A stretch of 64,000 nucleotides of DNA, from the NCBI GenBank assembly GCA_009602735.1, contig WELA01000881.1, positions 1 to 64,000 of the forward strand. The letters are read 5' to 3'. A program made the position numbers and the translations under genes. The first letter of the stretch is position 1, and every line of letters starts with the position of its first letter. This stretch comes from Mesotaenium endlicherianum. Taxonomy: Eukaryota; Streptophyta; Zygnematophyceae; Zygnematales; Mesotaeniaceae. The notes beneath the pieces are model-generated. The model made no database searches. It saw only the letters and a program-made list of their open reading frames with translations, and was not told the origin of the DNA. Positions 12,051-25,900 of this stretch are shown piece by piece.

Positions 12051-13872
12051 GCAGCTCCAACAAATGGGGCATCAGTGTCGAAGGAAGGGGGTTGCGATCC
12101 TGATCTGCTCCTGCTGCTGGCTTGGGGCGAGCCTCATGAGCAGCTACTTGCTGACTATGCACTGCGTGAGCGCCCCCCACCTGCAGCGCGGGACCGTCAT
12201 CAGAGTCACAGTACGCGGAGTTCAAAGGACGACGGATATAGCTGGAGTAGTGTCGAGGACCAGGACGGGACGCGACTGGATGCAAATTAACAAAATGCGA
12301 GGCATCGGGCTGAGACCCCACACGCCCCTTCACATCTTGCAAGCTGCTATGCATGGCAGCTAGCTGCTAGCATAGAAAAAAATCCTCGGAAGTGGAGGCA
12401 ATGGGAACAGCACCAGCCTGGTAAGCAAAGTTTGTGATATCCGAGGCCCTCCAGCAAAAACAACACCAGGCACGAGAGCTAAATATGGTAGGGTCGCTTA
12501 CAAAAGACGCAAATGGCGGAGGATTGTCTGGATAAGCTAGAAAATGAGGGGGATATCCATGCGAAGTCGCGTGATAGGAGGGCACCTGACCAGGTGCTAG
12601 CAAGGGAAAAAGACTAGGTGGCGTCGTACCCTTCTGGAATTTGAACACCCACCCCTCAGGTGCTTTAGATAGATGCGGGAGGAAACAGGCGGCGACCACA
12701 TGTCCATGCTGGCGGCAGTGGTCACAGGTCAAAGCAACCCGCTTAGGATCCGCAGCAAGTCCAGCCTTCATCACACCCGGTGTCGATGAGGGTTCTTGTA
12801 CTGCGTTAGCCTCCACCACCCCTACGCTTAGCCCCCTGCGCTCACCCCCCTTTGCTCAGCCTGTGAGGCAGCGTGCACCACCTTGATCTGTCCAACCGAC
12901 TAGCACACATTATACACTCTACGCTTGTGCTCTTTCTTTAGAGCAAGCTGGTGGTTGAGCGTGGCACACAGAGCGGAGGAGGCAGAAAATGCACTAATGA
13001 ACTAACGCAAGCCCCCATCAACGTACATGCCCGTATCCTGCCGTAACTGCTGGAAACACACGTAGGCCAAGTTAAGAGTCTCTTAGGGCAATCCCAAAAC
13101 TCATCTTGACAGGCGCGAGAGATATCGCTTACAAAATAACTCAATAAGAGTATCGAGTTGGTCCAGCACAACACTAGGAGCGGGACCATGAAGGGGCAAT
13201 ATAAACCCTAAGACAGCTTGTTGTTGGCGTCGTTGGACAAACGATTGTGGTGGTCCTTGATGCGGGCCGTTACCACCTCAATCTGGGTGGCGTACTCTGG
13301 CAGTGTTAGCTGAGCTTGGCCAGGCGGCTCCTTTCCCCTGTGACCCCATCAACCAAGACAAACTCCCCCCCAATGCCTCGCCCTAGTACCCCACCGTGCG
13401 TCGGGTTTCTTGGATCCAACCCAACAATGGTGACTATAGCTGCAGCGGAGGCAAGGTCTAGCCCTGAAGAAAAAACAGCAGCAGTTGTAGCAGCTATTAC
13501 AGCAAGAGCCTGAGCAGCTGCAACCTAGGGGTTGGTTGGCCCCCCTCTAGGTACAACATCGATGATGGGTACGGGAGTAATGGCATCACCATCCTTAGGG
13601 GCTAGAACGGGTACATTTGACATTGTGTGAATAATATCCATCGGAAAGCATTGATACAAGAGCGGAGGCTCCCTCCCTAGATGCGCACGTAAGGTGTCGA
13701 AATATGCATTACGAGTTATTCTATGATTGCGCGCCCGCAATATCGCCAAACACGAGTCAATCTTAGAACATAACGCAGATATGGTCAAGCCATCAAAGTT
13801 TCCGAGGTAATTTTGATGTGACGCAGAAGAGGAGGACGCAGAACCTGCAATGTCTATGAGCAACACTAGCAC
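12051..13872 (-). mobile_element. Gag-like zinc-knuckle relic, retroelement family unclear
   Basis: Minus-strand reading segments include a CCHC zinc knuckle CDHCRQHGHVVAAC near 12690-12735, a preceding region (13872-13525) with CSKIDSCLAILRARNH, and a Gln/Ala/Pro-rich region (12354-12051) with QQVAAHEARPKPAAGA. A single CCHC knuckle is typical of nucleic-acid-binding Gag or LINE ORF1 proteins. No protease or reverse transcriptase was found next to it. It is broken, with a handful of breaks, and looks old. Its 3' side is interrupted by the partial family-A LTR. Confidence 0.4.
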
Positions 13873-14340
13873 TCCGTAGGAACCCTCCTCAAAGCTCTTA
13901 CTATAAGACGGCTCCTGGCATCGGCATGCGGGGAAAGCAAACTAGGTATTGTGAGTACAAGAGGCTTTAGAGGAGGGATGTATACGTAATCAAATTGGGT
14001 ACCAGAGTAAACAAAATCAGACGTGAAAAGGCCTGATTTAAAGAGAGAGACAATTTAGAAAGATCAAGTCCAAAAGAAGCTAGTAGAAGGGGGGAGGACT
14101 CAGCTGAAGGCTCGTGCTGATAGAGACGTCCGCTTCGCGTGCCATCAAGAGTCATGTCTGTGCCAAAATGTATGTAAAGAGCTAGGAGCACAGGCGGACG
14201 GATCACTACGGTGGTGTCTGCATAGGAACAGAGGATGAGAGTCTCGTGCTAAGGCTAGCGATGTTATGGCGGGCTTTTTCCTTGCAAGTTTTATACCAAT
14301 GAATTCGATGTATGTGTGGACAAAGAGGGTGGACAAAGAG
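13873..14340. other. No gene recognised
   Basis: May be the upstream part of the Gag-like relic, but I see no motif. It ends where family-A LTR similarity begins. Confidence 0.35.
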
Positions 14341-17067
14341 GTACAACGTCGATCAATCTGGGCCGTTAGAGTGAATTCGAACCTTCATGTAATTTTGGCT
14401 GACGTGGACTACCGACCAAGTCGAATAACCTAGAAGTTACGGAGTAGCCTAGCGCGCGTAAGTAACTATATTTTATATAATCCGATGCATGCATGTGGAC
14501 GTCAAATTGCTCGACATGTCGGATGAGGCTAATTTGGCCTACTCACAAATTTTTTGTAAGGGACAAAAATTGAGAGGGAGGTGGAGAGAATGGTGCGAGT
14601 TGTTGTGGAGAACGCCAATTTAACAGGTTCGGCACCTGCACCTGCTATACCACCAGACCATCTTCAACTACTGGTGCAACAAGTTATTCCACCCGCATCG
14701 GGAGTGCGTGCGCCTAAGCTTGAAGTGTGTAGTAGGGAGTGTGGATCACCGCCTGTTCATCGACGTTTTTTTAGAGTGAAGAAGTTTATGGAGTATTATG
14801 CTCTCACGCCCGACAGGCAAACCGCCTTTGTAATTACTTTGCTGAAGGAGAGTGTTTCAGCTTGGTGTAAGCAAAAGGTGCAGCTGTCTCGAAATCCTGC
14901 TTTAGTTGATCAGCTCTTTGAAGGCTTGAGAAGGCAATTTTCAACCTATTGCGCCCCAAGGCTACTTCTCAAGATCTATGGGTGCGCACACGTCAACAAG
15001 GAAGCGTGCAAGAGTATGTATTGCGCTTCAACGAGCTTGTGCTTCAATGTCCATCCATGCACAAGTTGGAGATGATGAACAAGTCCAAGAGGGAACTCAA
15101 GCAAACTATAGCCAAGGAAGTGGCACTCAAGGACCTTACTTGTCTTGGAGAAATGATGGCATTGGCGACAATGTCATCAATTTCAATCTTTTTTTCCTTT
15201 TCCCGGATATCGTGGTGAAACCTTTGTCCCCTACTGTCGATGCTGTGGAGTATAGTCAGAAGCACTGAGACAGCCACAAATTTGGAGGACATCGACACTT
15301 TGGATCGCAAGCGCCAAGCATGAGTGGTGTAGGTCCAATACGTATGGAGTTGGGACTCGTTCAGAACTAGCGGACGCAGCAAAATTTCAAGCCAAGAGGA
15401 CCATGCTATAATTATGGCAAACTTGGGCATCTCGCTCAGGACTGTTGTGTGAAGACAAAGCAACCTCAACAGCTGGAAAAAGGAGGACGCTAGTAAGTCG
15501 TTGTGGGGTGTCTGCTAACGTGAAGAACAAAACTCACATGGAGGTTATCCCCAAGAGCTCGTTGAGAAACAAAGGACGAGACGTTGACAAGCCTATTAGC
15601 GTGGAAGGAGTTGTGAACAACATTAAGGTAAAGAGTTTGGTTGGTAGTGGCGCAAGTGAAAATTTGTTGCCCAAGAAGCTGGTGAAAGAGTGGCAAATTC
15701 TTGTGCAAAAGCATTCTAAGTCTAAGGAGGCAATTTTGGCAAATGGCCTGAGACTCAAGTGTAATGCACCTAAGGAAGCTAATCACGCAGGGCATCGAAA
15801 TAATAGAGTTATGGAGCAGGCACGATTAGGTCACTATGAGGTGATATTGGGCCGACCATAGCTAAGGAGAGCCAAGCCTCAGGTGCACAAGAGCACAAAA
15901 CAAGTGAATTTCCAAGGGCGTGACAGTGGAATGGAGACAGCAAAACAGATGGAGGTAGATACGACCACAAGTAATTGTCTTCGGTCGAGGCTACAAGTTA
16001 AGAAGCTATGTAGGGCGAATCACGTCAAGGAAGTGTAACTTGTTTTAGTGGTCTTGGCCCAGTCATCAGATGAAGCAAGCGTAAATCCTCAAAACCTAGG
16101 GAAGCGCGCGACGCCGGAGGGGCAATGTAGTGAAACAGGTAGATAAATTACTTAGTAAAACAGAATAGTTTATCTATCCAAGACAAGGATCTTTGAACAC
16201 AAGTGGTAGCTTCTTGAAAGAGAGATGGCTTCTTGAAAGTTAATATATTTCTGGATTTTGGCAAGTACAAGAGTGATTCTGGAATGTCTTTCTATGTTCT
16301 AGCTCTTGTTTATATACTTGCTACATAAGTAATTTCTAGGAAGGTGTATGTTGATGTGTTGGCACCCAACACATCCCAAAACTTGCCACCTCTTTCTAGA
16401 ATAATGTACACATGTCCTTTTGACCTAAAAATGGCACATTTGACTTTTGCCACATGGAGTTCTTCTAGGTCTTTCCTCTAACTTCGAAAATGCCTTGGAA
16501 GGTTCAAAGGACATGAACCAAGTTACTAGAGTACCTATATACACTTGACTCCACACAATACTACTCCAAATATATTTGAAGACATTAAAATATATGCAAA
16601 CTAATATATAATAACTCAAATCACTACAGGCAAGTAGTAGCGTCTGATCCCCTAGCTCAAAAGAAGCAGAGCTAAACTGCTCAAGAGAAGAAGAAGCCTG
16701 CTGAGATGCTTGCCCAATTTAAGGTGCTGTTGGAGGAGTTTAGGCACGTATTTCTTGAGGAGCTACCTGTAGGATTACGTCCATAGAGGGCTATGGAGCA
16801 CAAGATTGAATTGGAGCCAGGAAGCAAGCTGTGAGACCCGCCTATTGACTAGCGTTTGCGGAGTTGGATGAGTTGAAGAAGCAGCTGACAAAGTTGTTGG
16901 AGTAGAGATGCATCCAACCTAGCAAGTCTGCATTTGAAGCGCCAGTCTTGTATGCGAAGAAGAAGGATGGGACTATGAGAATGTGTGTCGACTACTGAGC
17001 ACTCAAGAACACCACCATTAAGAACAGGTACCCACTTCCACGAGTGGATGTGTTTTTTGACAGATTT
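14341..17067 (+). mobile_element. Ty3/Gypsy family A, copy A1 (5' part)
   Basis: Partial family-A LTR similarity (14341-14573) leads into gag (about 14575-15480) with a decayed zinc knuckle GKLGHLAQDC near 15405-15450. A protease region (about 15500-15860) and the start of reverse transcriptase ([13 protein letters not shown] near 16960-17000) follow. The copy is broken in several places and old. A family-B solo LTR sits at 16126-16628. The right side ends at a hAT-type terminus at 17068; the rest of pol and the 3' LTR are not found further on. Confidence 0.85.
16126..16628 (-). repeat. Family-B solo LTR in A1
   Basis: 503 bp from TGTAGTGAAACAGG to ATCACTACA, flanked by the exact 5-bp duplication GGCAA (16121-16125 and 16629-16633). 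It closely matches the LTRs of B2. By comparison with B1 and B2 the LTR lies antisense to A1. A solo LTR is normally left by recombination between the two LTRs of a full element. Confidence 0.93.
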
Positions 17068-18120
17068 CAGGGTTACGCCGTAAGCTTGTACGCTTAGTTT
17101 GACTTGTACGCTAATTCGCTTAGATCGGTATTCAGACAAATGGACTAGTTCGCTTAATACGCCTAGTACGCTAACGTAATGACAGCGTCGATGTGAGATA
17201 GCTGCGACGTCCACGTTCCATGTCAGTCCTATATGTAAAAGAATTACGTCATGTCAGTCTTTTTTCTCGTTCAAAATGGCTGGTCTTTCTTCTCGGAAGC
17301 TTCCGCAACTTTTTGCTGCCTGCTTTGTAGTGAAACCTCGTGAAAATGTATTGGCCTTCTTTCAAGACATCCGGGGTAAGCTAACAAATTTTAACCATCG
17401 CCACCGGTTGCAATAGATGAAGCCTAACCAACTTGCCATATATAATAATTCGGGAGTGGGGAGCGAGTACAATCATAGAAATAACAATGGGATGGTTGAA
17501 GTGGGAAGGCCGCTCAGCAGAGCTTCTTTGATGTACTTACTAATAAACTTAATGCTAAAGACATAATGTGTAAGATATGATAAAGATCTATTCTGAAATT
17601 AATGCACTCTGCATAATAATATCGAAGCACTCATAATCATACAACATTGTAAGAACTGCAAAGTACTTATAATTGCCTCTTACAGATAAATTGCGCAATT
17701 GAACCTCAACGAAAAACGTGTAGAGGAACACTGGGAGCGCCGCTTAGCTAAGGTTCTTTTTAGTACTTTTTATGTAGGCTATTAGTTTAATGAGAAGGCT
17801 TAGGAGTGACTCAGATTCCTAATTGAGTAGAATACGCTTCAATGAAGAAGTGTAATGAGGAGTTAATTAATTAACAAGCATGCGTTTACCCATCTTACTA
17901 GAGTTGGTTGTCCATTATTCACGATTGGTTGGTTTTACTTGGCCTTCTTCAAAGTGGTTTTTACTTCATAAATATAGGTGGCAATTTGCGTGCTTCTCAG
18001 TGTTGGAGCCTCAACTATGAAATCATATGTATGGTATATTGATTAGATCAACACAAACATTGATCCAATTTTGAAATAAATTAAAGTCTTAAAACCTCAA
18101 TATAGTACCTTCATAGCCAC
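17068..18120 (+). mobile_element. hAT-type left end and unassigned body
   Basis: Starts CAGGGTTACGCCGTAAGC followed by TGTACGCTTAGTTTG and TTCGCTTAATACGC subterminal repeats. It interrupts the A1 reverse-transcriptase region, giving a possible 8-bp target ACAGATTT just before it. The remainder is AT-rich without a transposase. A2 is inserted at 18121. The right terminus was not found on either side of A2, so the element is incomplete or its end has decayed. Confidence 0.6.
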
Positions 18121-18863
18121 TATAAGGTCATAAGTTTATAAAGTGCATTTTTGAGTTTTATGAAAGTACTTTTTAACTGTACATAAGTGCAGAGTGCATT
18201 TTTGTGATCATTTTGATACAAAGTTCATCAAATTTGGTCAAGTATTGAGAGAATTATGGATTTCCGAAGTTAAACTAGTTTTGAGATCGGTTGACGACTG
18301 TCCTTAATTCGCGGTGAGCGCCACCATTGGATTGACCGACAGCGCCGAGTGATCTAACCCGTTACAGTGAACTCAAACCTTCACGTACGTTCGGCTAACA
18401 CGGAGTGCCGACTAGGTCGATTTACCTCGAAGTTTCGGTTTAGCCTAGTGCGTCTAAGATAGAATATTCTAGTAATGTCGATGCATGTATGTCGACGTCA
18501 ATTCGACCCGACACGTCGGATTAGACTGATTTGGCTTAATGAAGAATATTTTGGAAGGGACGATTTGACGAACATTTAGGAAAATCCGTAGCTTCCTCCT
18601 AGGGAGGAGCACTTAGGCCGTAAATTATATATAGGCATAACTTCTTTGTTTCTTATCAGTTTTCAATTCTATAAATTTCTACGGGTTTATAATGATGAGG
18701 CCTTTCATCCTATTTCATTTTTGAGACGTTTCTTGCTACTCAAAATGTTAAGTAATTTTCCTAAGCTTTCTTAGTGATATGCCGCTGCAGTCTTTGATAT
18801 GATTGCAACTTGTTCCTTTCCTCGGGGTCACCACGCTTCCACTAGGGCACTTTGCCCCTTTCA
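18121..18863 (+). repeat. A2 5' LTR
   Basis: 743 bp, TATAAGGTCATAAG to CCCCTTTCA. A weakened primer-binding site (CCGGTATTGAAG) follows directly. Confidence 0.9.
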
Positions 18864-18978
18864 TCCGGTATTGAAGTTGGGCTAATTTGCATATTGTATT
18901 ATGGAGTTGTAGCCGGCAGCTGGAGGAGGCGAACATGTCGAGCATGTTGAGCGCGCAGGGCAGCTTGCAGCACCAACA

Positions 18979-19926
18979 ATGACCACAGAGCAACAAGAGA
19001 TGAAGGCGATGCTAAGGCAAATGGCGAATGCAATTGGAGAAGAAGTCTACGCGCAAATTCAACAAATGCGCGCAGAGGTGGAGAGAATGGTGCGAATTGT
19101 TGTTGGGAATGCCCCTTCGACGAGTTCGGCACGTGCACCTGTTGTACCACCAATCCATGTTAATCCAATAGTGCAACCAGTTATTCCACCCGCATCGGGA
19201 GTGCGTGCACCTAAGCCTGAAGTGTACATTGGAGAGCGTGGATCGACGCCTGTTCATGAATGGATGTTAGGAGTGAAGAAGTTTATGGAGTATTCTGCGC
19301 TCACGCCCGACAGGCAAGTCGCCTTTGTTGTAACTTTGCTGAAGAAGAGTACTGGAGCTTGGTATGAACAAGAAGAGCAATTGTCAGGAATTCGTGCTAC
19401 TGTTGATCAGCTATTTGAAGGCTTGGAGAGGCAATTTCAACCTATTGCACCCGAGGCTACCGCTCGAGATCTATTGGTGCGCCTTCGTCAACGAGCAAGC
19501 GTTCAAGAGTATGTATCGCGCTTCAACGAGCTGGTGCTTCAGTGTCCATCCATGCACGAGTCGGAGATGATGGACAAGTTCAAGAGAAGACTCAAGCCAA
19601 CTGTGGCCAAGGAAGTGGCGCTCAAGGACCATACCAGTCTTGGAGAACTGATGGCATTGGCAACAAGGGTCGACGCTGTGGAGTATAGTCAGAGACAATG
19701 GGGCAGAAACAACTTTAGGGGACATCGACACTTTGGATCTCAAGCGCCAAGCACGAGTGTTCAAGGTCCAGTACCTATGGAGTTGGGACTTGTTCAAAAC
19801 CACCACAGGCAGCAGAATTCCAAGCCGAGAGAGCCTTGCTACAATTGTGGCAAACTTGGACATCTCGCTCGAGACTGTAATGTGAGGGCGAAGCAACCTC
19901 AGCGACAGGAAAACCGAGGACGCTAG
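18979..19926 (+). CDS. Gag of A2
   Basis: An open stretch of about 315 codons with an N-terminal helical region (EQQEMKAMLRQMANAIGE), the Ty3-type capsid region (WMLGVKKFMEYSALTPDRQ; ARDLLVRLRQRASVQEYVSR) and a C-terminal CCHC zinc knuckle CYNCGKLGHLARDC near residues 287-300. It is the capsid and nucleocapsid precursor of the element. This is the best preserved family-A gag in the window. B1 is inserted about 30 bp after its stop. Confidence 0.85.
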   Translation: MTTEQQEMKAMLRQMANAIGEEVYAQIQQMRAEVERMVRIVVGNAPSTSSARAPVVPPIHVNPIVQPVIPPASGVRAPKPEVYIGERGSTPVHEWMLGVKKFMEYSALTPDRQVAFVVTLLKKSTGAWYEQEEQLSGIRATVDQLFEGLERQFQPIAPEATARDLLVRLRQRASVQEYVSRFNELVLQCPSMHESEMMDKFKRRLKPTVAKEVALKDHTSLGELMALATRVDAVEYSQRQWGRNNFRGHRHFGSQAPSTSVQGPVPMELGLVQNHHRQQNSKPREPCYNCGKLGHLARDCNVRAKQPQRQENRGR

Positions 19927-19956
19927 TAAGTCGTTCTGGGGTGCCTACTGGCGTGA

Positions 19957-22900
19957 TGTAGAGAAACAGATAGATAAACTACTTAGTGAAATATAATACT
20001 TTACCTATTCATGACAAGGATCTTCGAACACAAGTGGTAGCTTCTTGAAAGAGAGATGGCTTCTTGAAGATTAATATGTTTTTGGATTTTGACAAGTACA
20101 AGAGTGATTCTGGAATGTCTTTCTATGTTCTAGCTCTTGTTTATATACTTGCCACATACGTAATTTCTAGGAAGGTGTATGTTGATGTGTTGGCACCCAA
20201 CACATCCCAAAACTTGCCACCTCTTTCTAGAATAATATACACATGTCCTTCTGACCTAAATGGCACATTTGACTTTTTCCACGTTGAGTTCTTCTAGGTC
20301 TTTCCTTTAACTTTGAAAATGCCTTAGAACGTTCAAAAGACATGAACCAAGTCACTAGAGTACCTATTCACACTTGAATCCACACAATGTTCCTCCAAGT
20401 ACATATGAAAACATTGAAATATATGCAAACTAACATATAATAACTCAAATCACGACATCACCCCCCCGATAGAAAAAGCGGCGTCTCGGCGCGTCAAGTA
20501 AGGTCTTACACATGTGGAGCAGACTAGTCAACAGCTTCAAGTCAGATGCCACACATGTGAAGAGGATTAGTCCTAGGCGCCAAGTCAGCTGCTACACATG
20601 GAAGGTAGACTAGACAAGTTCGTGGGTGGTGTGACCTTATTGGCTAGCGTATTCCTTGATGATAGAGAAAATTGTACAAGTTGGCCCAGAATCTGCCACG
20701 AATTCAAAAATTCATAGCGTCCACAGAACTGCTCCAAATCTGAAAAGTTGAAAGCCAAAAAGATTGCGTCAAAGAATTCTACTGGGTCACCAAACTTGAG
20801 AGCACTCTAATCTTTGAGTGTCGTTGAGAGTTGAGAGAGTAGGCACTCCTCCAAATCTGTGCAGAAACTTTTGAAAATCATAAGTCCTTCTATTTTTCTC
20901 CAAATTCTGCAAACTAAGCCTCAAACTAGGCGTTGTAAGATGTTCTACCAGAGTCTTGAGTTTCAAAGCATTCCAAGTTCAGGGGAGGGCACAATGTCAG
21001 AAGGCATATTCTGCCCTAACAATGCCAGCAGCCTGACCCCCTTCTACTTAGAGCATCATATTTTTCTCACCATTGCTCAAAATTGAGCAAACTTGGAATT
21101 TGAATGACCGGCTATTCATGGACTACAGCCAGGTAAATTTTCAGAATTTATTATGCAGAGACCTATCACCAGTAGCAGTTTTAGTTTTTTGTCTAGAAAC
21201 TGCAAGAAGAGAAGAGTGTCTAATGTCAATTTTTCCTCTTTCTTGTTCTTGCAGGCTGCCTCCAAGGGGTCTTCTCCTGCTTCTTGATGGTGGCAGGCTG
21301 CCTCCTTGAAGTCTTTGAGCTTCTAGTAGAGAGACATAGGGCTGGTTCAAGATGGGGATTGGCGGCATGGAAGCGCTTCAACTTTCTCTGAACTTTGTCA
21401 CGGTAGTGCGCCGCCACCCAACTATTTTCCGAATTAAGATATCCTTTCCACTTGATCAAGTATTGCTGCTGTCTCTTGAAATTTCTCAGAGCCACTATAT
21501 CTTCCACTTCGTACTCCAAATGATCATCCACTATTGTTGGGGCTGGTGGGATTGTCACACGTCCTGGGAACTTGTTGTCGGGTTGCACATATGGCTTGAA
21601 GAGGGAAGCGTGGAATACGGGGTCGATGTGCATAGTCTGGGGAAGTTCTAGCTTGAGAGCAACGGGGTTGACTTGTTGGATAATCTTGAAAGGTCCCAAA
21701 CACTTGGGAGTGAACTTGCTGCCGGCAGGCCTATTCTTCAGGGAAATAATCTTGGAGGATTGTAACACGTTGTCGCCCCCTTCGTACGTAATTTCTCTTC
21801 TGGATCTGTTTGCCACTCTTGCTTGAGCATCTTGCGCGTGTTGTAGAGCTTTCTTCGCTGCTGTAAGGGCCGCTTCTAATGTCTCCATAAAATCTGTTGC
21901 TGCAGGTACTTCATCATGGCCAGCCGTGAAGCTCAGCGGCGTGGTTGGCTGGAAGCCAAAGTTGAGGAAGAATGGGAACTCTTGAATAGAGGCCTGCGTC
22001 GTGTTATTGTAGGCAAACTCCAGCGGGGTCAAGTACATGTCCCAATCTTGCTCCAGAGTAGACACGTAGGCCTTTAGAGAGGTCTTTAGAGTATGATTCA
22101 TACGCTTGATTTGCCCATCTGATTGCTGGTGGTAGGCAGTGGACATATAGAGTGATGTACCCAAGTTCTTGAAAGATTTTTCCAGAAATGGCTTGTGAAT
22201 CTTGGATCTCTATCCGACACAATTCTTAATGGTAGTCCATGGAGTCGGAAGATGTTGTCAAAAATGAGTCTTGCAAGTTGTGGTGCTGTAGCCTTAGTCG
22301 TCGTGGGAATAAAATGAGCCATCTTAGTAAGTCTGTCCACCACCGTGAGTATTGCATTATGGCCTCGAGGTGTCACGGGCAAGTCCACGATAAGGTCCAT
22401 TGAGATGTCCGTCCATTGTCTTTCGGGGATTGGTAGTGGTTGGAGGAGTCCTCCCGCCTTTTGCGATGATGGCTTGATTCTTTCGCATGTGTCACAGCTC
22501 CTGCACTACTCCTTGACTTGCTTAGACATGCCTGGTCAGCAATAAGTCCTGGCTAGAACGCCCGTAGTCTTGAGTAGAAGCAAGAGTTAGAGGTCTAAGT
22601 CATTAGGAACACATATCTGGCCCGTATCTTTGCTCACCCAATAATTGCCTTCTTGCTTCTTGTATGGGTCCAAGGCTGCTTCTCCGTTCTTGTAGTACGG
22701 GTCTCTTTCATAGGCGGCTTAATATTGACCTTCCAGATCTGTCTTCAGGGATGTCATCACTGCGTTTAATTGCAGTCTTGAGAGGGGGTCAGCCGGGTTC
22801 GCCTTGCCGGGCCGGTACTAAATCGTGATGTTGTATTGTTGCAAGTATTCACTCCATCTTGCTTGTCTCCGTGAGAGATACGGCTGCGTCTGGAGGTGCT

Positions 22901-25900
22901 TCAACGCCTCGTAGTCCGTCGTGACCAGCACCTTGCGTCCTTCAACGTTGCAGCGGCAAACCTTCAAGGCATGTACAATCGCCAATGCCTCTCGCTCCGT
23001 GGTTGTATAATTTTGCTCGGCCGCATTTAGCTTCCTTGACTCGTAGGCAATCCTTGACTTGTAGTACCGTGCCTGGGTCTTGAAGTAGGATTGTTCCAAT
23101 TGCATAGGAAGATGCATCGGTGATGACGTGGAAGGGCCAATCTGAATTTGGACTTGGGAGTGTGACTTGGGATGTTGTCAATCTTTGCTTCACTTGTTGG
23201 AATGCTTGCTCCTCTTTCTAGGTCCAAACACATGGCTTGTCTTTCTCCAGTAGATCGGTGAGAGGGGCTGCTATGTGCAAGAAGCTCTGGATGAATCTCC
23301 TGTACCAATTCGCAAATCCCAAGAATGATTCGAGTTCTTTCTTGGTCGTGGGGGTTGGTCATTCCTCCACCATCGTGGTGTTCTTGGGGTCCATCTTGAT
23401 GCCATCAGCAGTCACATGGAGACCTAGGAACTCCACTTCTTGTTTGGCAAACTCGCACTTTGATTCCTTTGCAAATAGCTTGTTTTGCTTCAATACTTCG
23501 AGGACTCCTTTCAAGTGTCTCGCATGCTCTTCATGGGTCTTGCTGTAGATAAGGATGTCGTCGATGAATACCACCACAAATCTGTCCAACATAGGCTGAA
23601 ATATGGTGTTCATCATAGTCATGAAAGTTGCTAGCGCGTTGGTGAGTCCAAATGGCAGCACCATGAACTCAAAATGTCCATATCTTGTCCTGAACGCCGT
23701 TTTCTCTATGTACCATCTTTCTTCTTGACAAATAGCATTGGGGCTCCAAATGGCGACTTGCTAGGTCGAATGAAGCCATGCTCCAGTAGCTCTTTGATTT
23801 GCTTCTTGACTTCGTCTAGCTCCGTGTATGACATTTTGGACGTAGGCCGAGAGATGGGCTTGCTTACGGGCTCCAACTCTATTTTGTGGTTTACGAATCT
23901 CTTACGGGGTAAGCTCTTGGGCAATTCCGGGGAGAATACTTCTTTGTAGCCCTCTAAGACTTCTTGTATCTCCTTGGGAACGGGGCTGCCTTCTTGACTC
24001 TCGATGTCTTTCTTGATGTCTTTTGGCGTGATCAAGGCCAAAAGAAGCTCGTGTCCCTTCCTCACAAGTCTCTTGAGTTGGAGGACGGACAATGGTATCT
24101 CGTGTGCCGGCTTCTCGATGTCTTGGGTCTGAATATTCTGGATTGCGCGCAAAATATAGATTCTTGAAGTGATGTCATCCTTGATCTTGATAGTACCGTC
24201 CCTCCACTCAACTTGGGGGTTGTGCTTGGTCAACCAAGGCGTCCCTAGGATGACGTCGTACTTGCCCAATTGCATGGGGGAGAACACTACTCTATCCTTA
24301 AAGGACTTGATAGAGAGTGCCAAGGGGTACGTCTTCTTGGAAGGGGTAGTATAGGAGAATCCATCGGGCATCATAATCTCCTCGTCGTGATCAAGAGTTC
24401 GCATGGTAATACCGTGCTTGGTGGCAAAATTTGCAGTAATGAAGTTGCCTTGAGCTCCGCTATCCACCAAGATGTGGACCTTCTCTCCTCAAAGGTTACC
24501 TCTCAAACTCATTGGGGCTGGGACGTTGTCTTCAACGGGGGTCTCCACCTCACTTGTCTTGTTGCCTTCTCGTGAAGTGGGTCTTGGGGTGGTAGGCTCC
24601 TGGCCTACCGGCTTTCCTTTTTTGAGAAATTTTTGGGGCATGAGAGTGCACGATGCCCCTATTCCTTCCAATAAAAGCATAGTTTAGTCGTCATGAGAGC
24701 TTCTTTTTCAGCCGGGAAGAGTCTTTCTTTCACTCCTTGCTGGTTTCTTGCATCATAAGTGTCATTGGAGGGTTTTCCACTCTTCCGGGCAGCCGCGGGG
24801 TCCCTTTTAATAACTCCAATCTCCATGGGTGTGGGTCCAGATTTGGATGTGGAAGAGGCTGCGTACACCCGCGTCGCCGGTGCCCGTCAAGATGAAGACA
24901 CGGAGTGCTTGAAATCCAAGGTATCCACCTTTTGGGCCACTTCAATGATCTTTGAGAAGTCCGTCAAGTCGCGTAATTCCACTTCCTTTGCCACCTGGGG
25001 TTTGAGGCCAAAGATGTAGCGATCAATCTTCTCCTCGAGAGACATGTTGGGGATCTCAAGAGTGAGGGCGTGAAATCTGGATGTATACTCTTGAACGGAC
25101 GTCGTTTGCTTGAGATGGTGGAGCTTTCCTCGGGCAATCTTCTCCGCAGTGATGGGCATGAATTGCTTCTTGAGGACCTCACGAAAATCTGCCCATCTTG
25201 CATATGATAGTAAGGGCTCTTGGCCGAGCATGGGGTGCGCCATAGCTTGATATATAGCCGCTTGATAGTAACGCCACCATGATGTTGCTGCTCCTCTAAG
25301 TAAGGTAGCGGCAAAGGGAACGTAGTCCTCCTTGGGTACTTCAAGGAATGCGAGGTACGTCTCCACTTGGTAGAGCCATAAATTCAGGTTGGCACCTTTC
25401 CCGGGGTTGAAAGTGTCGAGTTTGCCGGGCTTGATGAGTTTCCTTGCTCTCGTTGGCTCTTGTGGAGGCGCTTGAGCCGGGGCTGGATTTTGAGCATTGC
25501 TCGCAATAGGGGCAACCATGGCAGCCATAGCTTCTCTTGACGCTTGCACGGTTGCTTCATAGGTGGCCAAGCCCACTTGGTTGTGGACGGTCATTAGGAA
25601 GGCTGCCCACTCATTTGCGGGAACTCCTTGTGGTGGGGTCAACTTTGCTATAGCGGCTGCCACGGGATTTGACGGTGCTCCTCCTTGTGGTGCTTCTTGT
25701 TGTTGCAGATTTTCTTGAGTGGGCTCTCCCATCGGCGCAAGAGGAGGGTGTGCTCCTCCTTGTGGTGCTTCTTGGTGTTCCAAATTTTCTTGAGTGGGCT
25801 CTCCCATCGGCGCTGGGGGAGGGTGTCTTGGAGAAGAAGGGCTTTCTTTGAAAGCTTGCTGTTGGTCTTGAGGATTGGCCATCTTCTTCTGCTACCAAAG

